Assembly (NCBI GenBank): GCA_037176725.1 | Contig: JAZBRS010000014.1 | Coordinates: 75,312,501-75,376,500, forward strand | Reading direction: 5' to 3' | DNA length: 64,000 nt | DNA from: Posidonia oceanica | Taxonomy: Eukaryota; Streptophyta; Magnoliopsida; Alismatales; Posidoniaceae | Shown: positions 8,623-21,059 of the stretch, piece after piece | How the letters are laid out: each line of letters opens with the position of its first letter | How positions within the stretch are numbered: position 1 is the first letter of the stretch | Made by a program: the position numbers and the translations under genes | Notes under the pieces: generated by a model | What the model saw: only the letters and a program-made list of their open reading frames with translations | Databases searched by the model: none | What the model was told of the DNA's origin: nothing

Positions 8623-11600
8623 TGTAGTAATTCCGGTGTTTGGATCGTCCATGCACGATGCCAAAGCTCGCGTGCACCGATCGGAATCAGGTTCACTATT
8701 AGCGGGTGTCTCCGAGAAGGAAGGCTTAACTCGAAAACACTTAAAAAAGGGAAAAAAGGAAAGAAAAGGGGAAGATAAGACAAATCAGAGTCACCACCGT
8801 GTCTATTAAGTCGGGAGACAAGGAAAATCGGGAAAATGCGTGAATAAACACGCAAAACCAAGCAAAAGATGCAATGCGATGCAATGCAAATGAGATGAGA
8901 TGCAATGATGTGACTCGTGCCTAGGATAAGGGCAATATGGTCATTGCGGGCCATGAGAAATGGCAAGGACTCCTGTTACGTGCGGGGATGGTGTTAGGCA
9001 CCCCCGACACGCCCGAGAATCAATCTTTCTAGGCTTACGCTCGCATACGCAGGGAAATGCATACTTTGAATGCCTAAGTGCCATGAATGCCTAATTAGAT
9101 GCTCAAAGGTGTGCTCTAAGTGATGAAATGCGTGCAAGGAATTAAACGTGCAGTCTAAGTGCTCAGCAGCGCTGTCTGTGTTCCGAACCAGATGAACCCT
9201 GGTTCGTGAGAACTTCAGACAGTAAGCATCACTACCCTAATGCAAATGCAAACGATAAAACAAAACGACGGCAAAACCACACACATGCAAGCAACATGCA
9301 AAGGAAAACAACGTCAAACACGCAAAACGGTGCAAGAAACAAAAGCAGGCGCGCAAAACGATGCAAGAGCAAGCGAAAAGGAAAACGGGCATGCAAAATG
9401 GTGCAAAAACAGGCGAAAGCGAATACAGACCCGTAAAACGATGCAAAAGCGATAGCAGGCACGTAAAACGGTGCTAGAGCGAAGGAAAACAAGCGATGCA
9501 AGAACAAGCGAAACAAAACATCGTAAAAGCCATCCAATGCAGATGTAAAAACATGCAAAGGGGAAAAAATAAAACAAGTAAAGAGAGGCAAGTGATGTAA
9601 GTGTGAAAACAAACACCACTTAAGGACCACGCAATGCAGGTGTGAAGACCTGCAAAGGGGAAAGAAAGCAAGTAGAGGGATCACCACTATCTTGTGACTG
9701 TTTCCCACTAAACCGTCCCACGATATATCTCGCACGCTGCCAAAAGCTCGCAGTGCAATCGGATCGTGGAAAAGAGGGAAGAAGGCCGCAATGAGTAGTG
9801 AATCCAAGGAAAACTCAACCCAAAGACACTAAGAAGACGCGAAAAGAGGAAGTAGAGTGAATAGGCAAGAGGGGAAGTCCTAATCTACATGCACGGAAAA
9901 CGTGGTGCGAAAACAATGCATATAATGCAAGTGATGTGCAACAAAGTGCTATGCAGTGGCTCAGAAGGACTTACCTTGGAGATCTGAGGCCTGATCAGAG
10001 GTAAACTTGGTCAGCATGGAAGTCCGCTCCACCAGGATGGTCCGGGTAACTTGGTCGCGAAGATCCGACGGTCCGATCGGGAGTTACACAGGCCTCAAGA
10101 TCAGAAGACCCAAGAACCAAGGAAAGGAAGGGATCTAAGTGCAAAAAGTCCCTAGGGGTGTGCAGAATAGGGCCTCCCACATACAAGGGAGCTAAAGGTG
10201 CTTAAAAGTGTGCTAAGATGTTAAGTGCAATGATGTATGGGTGCAATGCATGTAAAAATGCAAGAAAATGACCTAAATGGAATTAAAATGCAAGCCTAGG
10301 GACTTAGATGCAATTATTTCAAAAAAACAAGGGCCTAAATGTGATGATTTTCAAAAGTTAGGGACCTGGATGCAATGAAAATGCAAAGCTAGGGGTCAGG
10401 ACACAATAAAAATAAATCAGTGGGTTTTTTAATAATGCAATAAGGTTTTAAAACAGAGATTAAATGAAATCTGAATGGACTGAGGACCTAAATGCAAATG
10501 CAATAAAATGCAGGGTCTGAAATGCAATGCAATATGGAAAAAATGCAATTTAAATGAATGCTGTGAATGCGTGCAGTGGACTGAAATGCAAATTAAATAC
10601 ATGTAGGGGCGAAAATGCAATTTAATATGGTAAAGTATGAAATTAAATGATTTTCTAACAAACAGAGGATTGGAAAGTAATAACAAAATAAAACAGGATA
10701 AAAATGCAATGTAATATGGTAAAATATGAGATTAAATAAATTTAACAACTGAACAGAGGACTGATTTGTAAGTAAAATAAATAGCAGGAGTTAAGAGTAA
10801 TGTAATAAGGTAAAAACATGCATTTAAATGACATTAAACAACCACAGGACAGAGATGTAAAATAAATAAATAGCTGGACTAAAAACTAAGAGACAGTAAA
10901 GTATTTTGAACTACAGCAAGACTAAAATGCAATAAAAATAAATTACGGGGCTAAAACTAAAGAAAAATAAAATACTTTGAACTACAGAGGGACTAAGATG
11001 CAATAAAAATAAATGGCAGGACTGCAAGTAAATGATATCAGAAATTTTTAAACTACAGCAGGACTGAAACGAAAATAAAAGAAAAGACAAAAGTTTCATG
11101 CAATGTAATATAGTTTTTATTCAGATTTAAATCAAACTTAAACTGCGACTAGACCTAAAAGAAAATAAATAAAACTACAGGGAATTCATGCATTACGATG
11201 GTAAAATAACTAAGTTAACAGAAAAATAAAACGAAAGCTAACTAATGCAAATAAAAAACTCAGTGCTACAGTGCCAGTGAGCTAAAGCTGCCTGCGCTGG
11301 AGTAGGAGGCCCGAACCGGCGGAGCTGGAGCGTCGGCGAGCTGCGGGGGACATCCACAGTGGCCGAAGGATGACCAGCGGCGCATGACAGAGGTCTGAGC
11401 GAGCTGGAGGCGCCGGCGGAGCTCTACAGATGGTGTAGGAGACAGTCCGGCTGCTGCGGGCGTTCCCAGCGGAAACAGAGGGCAGGGTGATGCTCCTGGG
11501 ACCTCCACGGTGCTCAGAGCATGATCGGCGAGGGCTGCAGATGTCCGGAGCTGGGTCTGCGCAGAGCGAGCTCGCCGGAGAAGAAGACCCCACGGCGGCG

Positions 11601-14364
11601 ACGACTCGACGCGCCAGGGACCAGAACCTAACTCTAAGGGACTGAGAAGCAAGACGGGGGGAAAACTAAACTACTGGTGAGATCAGGTACCTGTTTGCGC
11701 AGCTGGAGCGCTCCCCCTAGCTCGGTGGGTTGAGCAGGAATCAGCGGCGATGGTGCAGCTGCTGCGGGCATTCCCAGCGGCACGCGACGATCCGGACGAG
11801 TTGCTGACGTCCTTCTGGAGCTCAGGAACAGGTCTGGAGCGAGGTCGCACGCTTGCAAGTGGGAGATGGATTTTTGGGTGCTGCTGGTGGAGCCGGAGGT
11901 GGAGGTGGCACTCTGTCACTCTTCGGGCTAGGTGGAACCCTCCGGTGGATTGCTAGGTGCTTGGTGACGGTGGAGAAGGGTTCGAATTGGGTTGGTGGAT
12001 GCTGTGGAGGGAGGTGGAGAGATTGGAAGATTTTAGGCAGAGGTTAGGCGTAGGTGTTTGCTGTGGTGTATGGGAGCTATGGTGGGTCTGGGGGTGAAAT
12101 GTTGGGTGGTCTGAGAAGCTGATGGTTTGGTGAGTTGGGTGGAGGATTTTAAGAGGATTCTATGAACTGCGGGGCTGGGTATTCGGAGGTGGAAGGAGGT
12201 CTGTGTGTGAGCGGAGGTTCAGGGTGTTTGGGCTTGGTTTCTGGGGAATGGCTGGGTGGTGAAGTGGGGGATTGGATGCTGGGTGTTTGGGTGTGGATTG
12301 GGAGAAGGAATGCAGGAGTTTGGAGGCTTGAAGGGGGCTGGTTGCTGGAAGAAGGAAGTTGGATTTTTGCAGAAGAAGAAGGGGGGATTCTAGCTCTCTC
12401 TCACGCTCTCTCTGGTTCTCTCAATTTTCGAAAAAAAAGGTGGTGAAGGAGATGGAGAAGGAATGGTTTTAACTGGAGGGCTGCACTTGAGTGGAGGGTT
12501 TGAATCCACGAGCGCAGGGAGACTGGAGCTGAGAAGAGGGCTAGCCGGATGCGACGCGCGACAAGGCCTGGAGTAACTGCCGCTGTAGGGGTGAGCTGCC
12601 AAAGGACGGGAGGGCTGAGAGAGGGTGTGAGTGCTGGGGTGGCAGTCGAGGGTGATGGCGACGGTGGGGGGAAGTTGGAAATTTGAAAATGGAGGGAATG
12701 CAGTTGGCGGTTGGCCGCGGGCCGCAGGAGGAAGAAGGAAGAAGAAGGAGCAGGCCAGGAGAGAAAGAAAAGAGAAAGGAAGGAGGAGGAGAAGGTGGGC
12801 TGGGCTGCCGAGAAAAAAAGAAAAAAGGAAAGAAAGGGGAGACTGCTGTAATGGGCCGGGCCGGATAAAAAGAGAAAAGAAAAAAGAAAATGGGGAGGAA
12901 GAAAAGGAAAGGGAAATTGGGAGGAAAAGAAAGAGAAAAAAGAAGAAGAAAGTTTGAAATAAAAAAGGGGGTTTGGAAATAGTTTTAGAGTGGTTGTTTT
13001 TTAGGTTAAGATTTTTAATTAGGGTTTAGAAGATTGTTTTCTCCTTAAAATTCCTTAATTAGGGTTAAAAGGAGTTTTAGTTTTGTTTAAGTTCTTTAAT
13101 TGGATTTTAATTACTTAAGTTTTTTAATTGAATTTTAAATGTTAATTATTCTTAAGTTTTTGTCTTCTTTTTTTTTTAATTGTTAATTGTTTGAGTTTTT
13201 CTTTTAATTGTTTTCTCAAAGTTTTTTAATTGTTTTGATTATTCAAGTTTTTCTTAAGTCTTTCCTTTTTAATTTCCTAGGTTTTCTTAATTGTTTTCTA
13301 GGTTTTCATCTCTTTTCCCTTTTTAATTGTTTTTAGGTTTTCTTGATTGTTCTTTAAGTTTGTTTTAAATTTTTCCTTAATTGTTTTTCAAGTTTGTTCT
13401 TTTAATTGTTTGTTTTTTCTTTTTCTCTCTTTTTTAAAGTTCGGAATTAGGGTTTTTCCAAGTCTGTTTTAATTGGTCTCTTTCTTTTGTTTGTTTTAAT
13501 TATGTTTTTCTTTTATTTGTTTTAATTGCATTTCTCTTTTGTTTTGTTTTTAATTGTATTTTTCTTTAGTTTGTTTGGATTATATTTTTTTCTTCTATTT
13601 GTTTTAATCATTTTAGATTGTGTCCTTAGTTCTTAGTTGCCTTTTAGCTGGATTTTTCCTCTAATTGTTTGTCTAAGTTTTTTAATTGTTTTTTAAGGCT
13701 TTGATTTGTTTCTTCTTGTGTCTTCCTTTTTAATTGGAGTTTTAGGGTTTAATGTGGAAATAAGGAAGAGAAAGAAGGAGAGGAAGAAGGAAAGAGACAA
13801 AGGAAGGAAGGGAGAAGGAAAGAAAGAAAGTGAGGGAAGGAAAGAAATTAAAGATTAAATAACATGGGATAAAATAAAATGAAATAAAAATAAAGATAAA
13901 ATAAAGGGAAGAAAGAGGCATAAGTGGGGAGGAGCAGGAATGAGGTGGGCCCACCAGAGAGCAAGAAAAGAAGGAGAATAAGAGGGAGGATAGAGAGGAG
14001 AGAGAAAAGAATAATCAGGAGAGAGAAAAGGATAATCAGGAGAGATGAGAAGGATAAAGACTTGGATTTGGAGTGGTTTTGGGTGAGTGTGTGACTTAGG
14101 GTTTCTAAGGTTTGACCTAGGGTTTGAAGTGGGATTTTGGGAGATTTTTGGAAGGATTTTGGGTTTAGAAAAAGGGTGGTTTTACCTAGGTTCACTAGGG
14201 TTTTTTGGGAGTAGTTTTGGTGGGAGATTCTAGGCTTGTTTTGGGATTTGTTTTGGGGTTTGGGTTTGAAAAGAAGAGTGTGATTTTGGGTTTGGGTTAA
14301 GATTTGGTCCAGAAGCCACCAGAGAGATTCCACTAGTTCAGCCTGTCAAAATGGGGTGTCTACA
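8623..14364 (-). mobile_element. 3' LTR of E1 (left side)
   Basis: On the minus strand it runs from TGTAGACACCCCATTTTGAC (14364) to ATTACTACA (8623). On the + strand it holds, left to right: the conserved 280-bp LTR block (about 8955-9240), the GCAAAACGGTGC minisatellite (about 9300-9480), a splice-donor-like site at 9974, iterated CCTAAATGCAA motifs (10200-11100), a GC-rich part, a purine tract (12720-12960), T-rich sequence with TTAATTAGGGTTT words (13000-13730), and a second purine tract (13755-14060). No coding capacity. Confidence 0.92.
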
Positions 14365-14430
14365 GATGCCCCTCCCTGAGCGAGGTCGAGCGAAGCGATG
14401 CCGCTGTTCAGGGTTGACAAGACACCCCAT
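14365..14430 (-). promoter_or_regulatory. Polypurine tract of E1 inside an inverted repeat
   Basis: On the minus strand AGGGAGGGG (complement of 14369-14377) plus CATC directly precede the 3' LTR. This is the plus-strand primer site. ATGGGGTGTCT at 14351-14361 (LTR edge) is the perfect reverse complement of AGACACCCCAT at 14420-14430, so the PPT sits in a 58-nt loop. The same arrangement is seen in B. Confidence 0.8.
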
Positions 14431-14875
14431 CCGACCAACGAGAGCACAAAATTGCTATTGGCGTGAGTCACTTATTTGGCAGATGCACCGAACGTCGTGG
14501 CTCGTCGCCGCAATGCAAAATGCAGATGCAGATGTTGATGGAATGCAATGTATGCTAATGTGATGCAATGCTGATGATGTAATGCAATTAGTCTAGCATG
14601 CATTGTTATAAAAATGAAGTGCAGATGTGACGCGAAAGGATGCTAAAAGAGAAACTGCGATGCAACGTAAAAATTTGGCAGCTAGTCCAAACTTGCGCAA
14701 CAGAGATGGGAAAAAGGGGCAGCCTGTCCCTGCTTGGGGAAGCAAGCAAGCAAGGCGGTTGGAGCCTCGCAGAAAGGGGCAACAGAAACAAAAGAGACGC
14801 GAAGGGAGAGAGGGCACCCTCTCCTACCGTGGGAAGATGCAGGACTTTGTCTTCTTGGAACAAAGTCGCACGAAG
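14431..14875 (-). other. Non-coding stretch between PPT and hairpin array in E1
   Basis: Contains runs of GCAGATGCAGATG-like words (14515-14590) and purine-rich sequence. It corresponds in position to 41691-42282 of B. No gene seen. Confidence 0.5.
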
Positions 14876-15860
14876 GAAGTGATAAGATATCGAACTTATC
14901 GGCCGAAGGGTGATAGTTTACGGTCCTATCAACTGGAAGCAATAGTTTACGGTCCTATCAACCGAAAGTGATAGTTTACGGTCCTATCAACCGGAAGCGT
15001 TAGTTACTGGATATCAGTCGGAAAACACAATTGTGCAAGATAGTTGCGGATATCAGCTGGAAGAGAGATGAGTTTCGGATCATCAGTCGAGAGAGCGATA
15101 GTTTACGGTCCTATCAACCGAAAGCGGTAGTTTACGGTCCTACCAACCGGAAGCGATAGTTTACGGTCCTATCAACCGGAAGCGCAATCATGAGTGATAG
15201 TTACTGGATATCAGCTGGAAAACGTAGACGCCCATGATAGTTTTGGATATCAGCCAAAGAGAGATGAGTTTCGGATCATCAGCCGAAGAGCGATAGTTTA
15301 CGGTCCTATCAATCGGAAGCGATAGTTTACGGTCCTATCAACCGGAAGCGATAGTTTACAGTCCTATCAATCGAAAAGGGGCATTTGCGAGTGATAGTTA
15401 CCGGATATCAACTGGAAAACACAACTGCAGGTGATAGTTTTGGATATCAGCCAAAGAGAGATGAGTTTCGGATCATCAGCCGAGAGAGCGATAGTTTACG
15501 GCCCTATCAACCGAAAGCGATAGTTTACGGTCCTATCAACCGGAAGCGATAGTTTACGGTCCTATCAACCAGAAGGTGCAGTTGTGAGTGATAATTACTG
15601 GATATCAGCCGAAAGAGTAATGAGTTTCAGATCATCAGCCGAAGGGGTGGTTGATTGATTGATTGATAAGATATCGGACTTATCAGCTGGCAAATGAATG
15701 GATGATAAGATATCGGACTTATCGACCGGCAAAGGAATGGATGATAAGATATCGGATTTATCGACCGGCAAAAGAATGGGTGATAAGATATCGGACTTAT
15801 CGACCGCAAAAGAATGGATGATAAGATATCGGACTTATCGGCCAGCAAATGAATGGGTTT
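14876..15860 (-). repeat. Hairpin tandem array of E1
   Basis: Two sub-arrays. At 14920-15600, about 30-bp units with GATAGTTTACGGTCCTATC (stem GATAG/CTATC) alternate with GATAGTTACTGGATATC units (GATA/TATC). At 14880 and 15655-15850, 35-40-bp units carry GATAAGATATCGGACTTATC (stem GATAAG/CTTATC). The GATAAG/CTTATC pairing also defines the B array, though the surrounding sequence differs. Confidence 0.88.
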
Positions 15861-15876
15861 TGCAAGAGCAGATCAT

Positions 15877-16062
15877 CCCGTGATATCCAGGAATATCGCG
15901 AGGGAAGATAGGGGGAATGATACCAAGGGACGGTCAAAAAAGATGCCCCTTGTATCAGGATGATGCCAGGGGTTGGCCAGCACATCCTTGGCATCGAAAA
16001 CGAAAGGTAGAGACAAAACTGACGTGTTTGTCAAGCAAGTAGTTTGGGGGACTAGCCCTAGG
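15877..16062 (-). other. Conserved 3' hairpin module of E1
   Basis: Read on the minus strand, GGGCTAGTCCCCCAAACTAC, TTGACAAACACGTCAG, CGATGCCA, CCCCTGGCATCATCCTGATAC and GGGGCATCTTTTTTG appear in the same order as in A (6163) and B (40520). TGAC/GTCA and ATCA/TGAT pairings are possible. It lies between the extra ORF and the array. Confidence 0.6.
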
Positions 16063-16341
16063 AAGAAGATCCAGGTGATGGTGCTCGGCGGCCTTGCTTG
16101 CTTGGATGGCGCGGGTCAGCAATCGGATTGATTGAGGAAGACTTTCCTGCGGTGTTTGGCAGCAAGTCTGGCCTAGGGCCCTACAATATGGTTGGTGCGA
16201 ACATGCATGCATTTGAAGTAGACTTGTAATACAAACAAGTGGCATAGAACGCCTTTGTATTAATAGAACTTGATTACATGCCTGTGGCAGGCCAAAAGAT
16301 ACAGCATAAGAACTAAACAAGCAAACAGGTATGCAGGTGCC
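16063..16341 (-). other. 3' untranslated stretch after the extra ORF of E1
   Basis: On the minus strand GGCATGTAATCAAG followed by TTAATACAAAGGCGTT lies 20-70 nt past the ORF stop. B has a close match in the same place (40168-40205). Possibly a polyadenylation region; no gene seen. Confidence 0.45.
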
Positions 16342-17544
16342 CTAGTCGATTCGGGCTTTCTTTGACTTTTTGGAGTCGGGGAACAGGGGAGCGCTGGGAG
16401 GTATCTCGCTGATGGGCCAGAGTGCCTGCACCTCCATCAGGTATTCAGGAGTGCATCCTGAGCCTTGCGTGGATGCTATGTCAGTAGACCGCACTCCATG
16501 CTGCATCAGGTCAGCTAGCTCAGTTGTAGCAGATGTCGAGCCGAATGGGTATGCCTGGAGGAGCCCGGGGGCGGTGCTGTCTATGAAGGCACCCTGCCGG
16601 AGGCCGAACTGCCGCATGACCTGGATTGGATGATACTCCACACCCCCGGTGAATCCTGGCAGTACAACAAGTCGCGCATTGCGGGTGCCAAAGAAGATAG
16701 TGAAAGGCTCGACCGCAGATGGAGTGATGCGCCATGCTACGGCGTCATCTGTCAGCTCTGATAGTTTCTTATATTCTTCCGAGACGCTCTTGATTGTCCT
16801 GGCATGGCCGCTATTACAGTATGTCTCAATAGCATTGCCCCGGGGGCGCAGTATGTCCAGTTCTAAATGTGCAGCCAGCCAGACCTGTACTAGCACTCCA
16901 CAACCGTGGAAGTGGCGACAGCGGTGAAAGATGCGGTCCAGTCCACGGTAGGTTTCAGCCAAGACAACTGGTGCCAGGTCTATCTGCCGCGTCACCATAG
17001 CTAGCGCGATTTCAGCAATTTCTATCGCAACTATCATTCGGCCATGTGTGAATATCAGCTCGCCCAGAAATCGGGTGACAAATTCCCGAAGCCATAGGTC
17101 GTCTCCGAGCTCAGTACGCTTGTCCACAATCTCATTGAAGTATGCCAGGCGCAGCATGGGCGTAAGGCCACTGGTGCAGATCAATCTTTGCTGGCACCGA
17201 TTAGTAGAGAGCCCAGATAGTTTGCTCAAGACCACTATGTACTTGTCATGTCTCATGAAGATGGGCAGTCCCATTAGCCAGGAGAAGCCACAGATTCGGC
17301 GCACCTCCTCTAGTGTGGGTGTCAGCTCTGTCCTTTCGAAGCGGAAGACATGATGCACCGGCTTCTAGAATCTTGCGGTAACACACAGGAGGTGTCGGCT
17401 TACTTCGACATCAACCGCCTTCAGCAGTTTAGTTGGTATGCCCTAGAGGCGTAGCTTTTCACAGTCATCCTGGGTGAGCTTGCCAACCCAACCCCGCAGG
17501 GTCTCAGAGTAGTGTACTGGGGTCTCGAGAGTGGGGTAGCCCAT
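16342..17544 (-). pseudogene. Extra sense ORF 3' of integrase, DUF7745/plant-mobile-domain-like (E1 copy)
   Basis: The frame starts at ATG 17544 (MGYPTL, matching MGFPTL in B) and ends at TAG 16342, 1203 nt. Two codons aligned with Trp in B are TAG here, near 17440 and 17375. The last 338 codons are open. Shared motifs include ELTPTLEEVRRICGF, KRTELGDDLWLREFVTRFLG, GLDRIFHRCRHFHGCG and MRQFGLRQGAF, followed by a basic tail (DSKKSKKARID). The pattern of an HHVFRF strand followed by ELTPTLEE is typical of the plant mobile domain/DUF7745 family, known from transposons and from MAIL1-like proteins. That assignment comes from memory of the family, not a search. Function in the element is unknown. 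It lies in the env-like position but has no signal peptide or membrane segment. Confidence 0.7.
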
Positions 17545-19035
17545 GGCACAGGCCGCAGAATGAAGGCAGACGGACGGTGCAGAACCTTCAGGGTACCTGT
17601 TATCAAGGCTGTAGACAGTTAGATCACACAAGCATATAGTCGCTAACTGAAAGTAGAATCTGAAGTTGGTAAAGCAATTCAATATATTCAGCAGTTAACA
17701 TCAGAACATAGCAGTTAAGCACATATATGCAGGGGGATTCTGTTGACACAGGGGCGGGGACTGGCAGGAGTTCTAGACCAACGTAGCTCGAACGGCGTCA
17801 ACGCGTGCTCAGTAAGAGTACTGTCTCAAAGCCGAGGCAAGTTTTGCAGAGTGGAATGATTGAAAGGGGGAAGGAATGATTAGGGATGCAGATATGCATG
17901 ATGTGGGTTAATATGCTTTAAATATGATTGGTATGCTTTGCCCTCAGCATACGGAGTGCTTTGGTGCCTGCTGTAGATGAAGGGAGTGGTCCCTGACTCA
18001 CTGGGCCCTACTTGGACTCCTAACTTGTTAGTGGCACTCCGGAAGGGGTGTTAGTGGTATTCAGGTGGTGGTGTGGTGAGGGCAGGCTACCTACCAAACT
18101 CTTCAGGACCTACACCTACTTTTTCTCTCTCTCTTTTTTTTGTTTTCTCCCACATGAGTGTACAGGCTTTCTCTGCCCCTAGCTTGGGGGTGATGGGTGT
18201 CTATCTTTGAGGTGGGTGAGTTGTAGACCGTTTAGGCTTGCACCCTTGGTTCCTTTCTAAGGTATGGGGGGATAATATTGCCTGTATTTCTGAGGCTGAC
18301 TTTTGTCCAACCCCTTTCTTTTTTTTCCTCTTTTTTTTTTCTTACTTGCTTTCTTTTCTTTTTTCTCTTTCTCTTTTTTTTTGTTTGTTTGTTCTTCTTC
18401 TTTTTTTCCTTTTTTTTTTCACAGGCTTCCGCTATCCCTACTTTGGAAGTAAAAAGGGTGCATAGATTCATGGATGTAGCCTTTGGCCTTCTCTAAGGTG
18501 AGCTGAAGTGGCAAGGTTGGACTGCACACCCCTATCTCTAGGGCCAGCTTCTGTCTTCGCCTTCTGTTCTTTTTCATATGCGCCCAAGCTTAGACATCTA
18601 CTCTCTTTTTTAGCTCACATCCTAGCATTTTTCTCCTTCTAGAGGTGTATGTCCTATGAGTTTGGGCAATTCGCCTACCCCGATTGGGTAGTGGCTCCCT
18701 CACTAGCTAAGACGTCCGAGTAGTGCCGGGTGAGGCAAGGTGGACTCCTTCTAGAGCAGGCAAGCACTTCCGATTTTCATCACCGGGCAAAATGCAATGC
18801 ATGATTTATGAGGATGATGATGATGATTTCAAAAGGGGTGATGTTTGGAAAGGACAAAATGTATGAGGATGTGCAGTGGAGCAGGAATGCAAGAGATGGG
18901 TCGAAGAAGTATGTGAAAACATACAGGAGTAGAGATGCAAGAGGCAAGATAAGAGATGTGGGGAGATGTACAAAGAGTGAGAATGCAAGCGACGGGATGG
19001 GGAAGAAGTATCTGCAATGAAGTTGCCCCAAGCTA
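17545..19035 (-). other. Spacer between integrase and extra ORF of E1, with a purine tract
   Basis: Non-coding. On the + strand 18296-18422 is almost pure C/T (purine on the coding strand); B has an A/G tract in the same place (37727-37867). Other parts also align with the B spacer, for example the GAGTCCAAGTAGGGCCCA area and the TAGCTAAGACGTCCGAGTAG area. Confidence 0.55.
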
Positions 19036-20190
19036 CTAATAGTACTTCTTGAGGTAGCATAGGTTGACGGGCTCAGACTGCTCGACCTGATCCATGTCCT
19101 CAAGAGTTACAGCGCCGCCCGAGAAGACCTACTTGACCACAAAGGGGCGGCGCCAATTAGGTCTTGCCTCGACCATCTGGTAGATGAATGGCACGTAGAA
19201 CAAGGTCTCCTGACTAGAAGCTTCTGGGCTGAACCTTCTTCAAGTATGATCTGGCCATTCGCTTCTGGTAACAGTGCGCATTATGCATAGCTTGCAGCCT
19301 GTGCTCATCAACCAGATTTAGTTGGACGCAGCGGTCTTCGACCCATTCTGCTTCTTCCAACTCAGCTTCCCGTGGGATCCGCAGTGATGGGATCTCTACT
19401 TCGATAAGCAGCACCGCCTCCATGCCACACACCAGAGAGTATGGGGTGGCTCCTATTGAAGTCCAGACAGATGTCCTGTACGTCCAGAGTGCGTAAGGAA
19501 GCTTGTCGTGCCAGTCCTTGTGAGTTTCCGCCATTTTTTTAGGATCTTAACAAGGTTTTTGTTGGCAGACTCTACTACACCGTTCATCTGCGACCGATAA
19601 GGCGAGGATCTGTGGTGCTTGATGTTGAAGCTCTGCAGATAGTCTTCGATCCTCTTGGTAATGAAATTCGTGCCGTTATCAGAGATGAGCGCATGTGGGA
19701 CCCCATACCGGGCTATGATATTATTCCTGATAAACTTTTATGTAGCCACAATAGTTACTGTTTTGTAGGAGGCCACCTCCACCCACTTGGTAAAGTAGTC
19801 GATCGCCACCAGAATGTAACGATGACCAATGGAAGCTGCAGGGTGGATGGCACCAATGACATCAATCCCCCAGATGGAGAAGGGCCACGGTGACGACATG
19901 CTATGCAATTCCTGTGGGGGCGCCCGAATGAAGTTACCATGCACTTGATAGTTGTGGCATCTGCGTACGAACCGATAGCAGTCTACTTCCATGGTTAGCC
20001 AAAAGTAGCCTTGAAGCATTATCTTCTTGGCTAGGAGGACGCCGTTCATTTGCGGGCCGCAAGTTCCCGCATGCACTTGAAGCATCAGCGTGTCGGCCTC
20101 TGATTTGTTCACGCAGCGCAGGAGCATTTGATTGTATGACCTTCTGTAAAACTATCCTGCCCCTAGTACATACTTTGATGCCAGACGCAT
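19036..20190 (-). pseudogene. pol: Integrase of E1, broken
   Basis: Core motifs are readable: WGIDVIG (first Asp), ISDNGTNF (second Asp) and NGVVESANK (Glu), DD35E spacing as in B. The zinc-binding N-terminus is damaged: the HAGTCGPHMNG of B is HAGTCGPQMNG here, and CHNC is CHNY. Lesions include a TAG just before the N-terminal domain (near 20150), GAA-to-TAA near 19735, a one-base loss in an A-run near 19534-19540, and a TAG near 19212. The C-terminus ends CYLKKYY-like at 19036. No chromodomain, as expected for Tat elements. It cannot encode a working enzyme. Confidence 0.88.
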
Positions 20191-20490
20191 CAGAGTTCTT
20201 TTATCTGCTGCTGAGGTACCGGGCGGAAGGCTATTAGACTCCAGGAAAGCTTTTATGTCATGATACCAAGGCTACTCCTCTGCAGGATCTGCCTCTTCTA
20301 TGCTCATGCAGTGCGCAAGCTGCTCTATGCGAGTAACCGATACATCCACTGTGCTGTCTTCAGGTATGCTGAGCCAGGACGCTAGGGTTGCCAATGCATC
20401 TGCATATGCGTTCCTTGCTCGGTTCATGTATGTGAAGCAGATGCTCGCAAACTCTTCTATCAGATTCAGCAGGTGTTCGTGATATGACAG
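20191..20490 (-). pseudogene. pol: 3' half of the second (archaeal-type) RNase H of E1
   Basis: YMNRARNAYADALATLASWL corresponds to the last catalytic Asp region (YAD) of the B enzyme. The reading frame begins at the B insertion junction with SYHEHLLNLIEEF. The N-terminal half lies on the other side of B at 48883-49190. Confidence 0.88.
20486..20490. repeat. Target-site duplication of B, left copy (GACAG)
   Basis: GACAG precedes the B 5' LTR; GGCAG follows its 3' LTR. One mismatch (a transition). The E1 frame continues across the site once B and one copy are disregarded, which independently confirms the site. Confidence 0.85.
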
Positions 20491-21059
20491 TGTAGACACC
20501 TCATTTTAACCAAGGGGTCCCAGCACTGAGAGCACTCTGGGAGCCCTCTGGAAGCACTCTGGAACTGGTTTGGAAGTCTGGTAGCTCACCCTCCTTCAAC
20601 CCTAAATCTTCCCCCATTCCAAAACCATTATCATACCCTGAAACCAATCCTTCAAACCAAACCCAAACCCTCCTTAAACCCTAAACCTTGAACCTTCCAA
20701 AAATCTTTTTTAAAACCCTAGAAAAACCTAGGTTAAACCCTAGGTCAAACCCCAGGAGCCCTAGGACACACACATGCAAAACCTACCGCCAAACCCAAGC
20801 CTTTCACCTTCTTTCTCTCCTGTTTATCTTTTTCTCTCTCCTGATTATCCTTTTCTCTCTCCTGATTATCCTTTTTCTCTCTCCTGATTATTCTTTTCTC
20901 TCTCCTCCTTATCCTCCTTCTTTTCCTTTCCCTTTTTCCTCTTTTCTTGCTCCCCAAAGGGCCCACCTTATGCTCCTCTCCTCCCTCTTTTTTATCTTAT
21001 TTTTATCTTATCCCATGTTTATTCCATCTTTAATCTCTTTTCCTCCCTTCTTCTCCTCC

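Noticed and set aside
12631..12957. 108-codon Lys/Glu/Arg-rich frame (also 61425-61751)
   Set aside because: Falls in the purine tract of the E1 LTRs; composition alone explains it.
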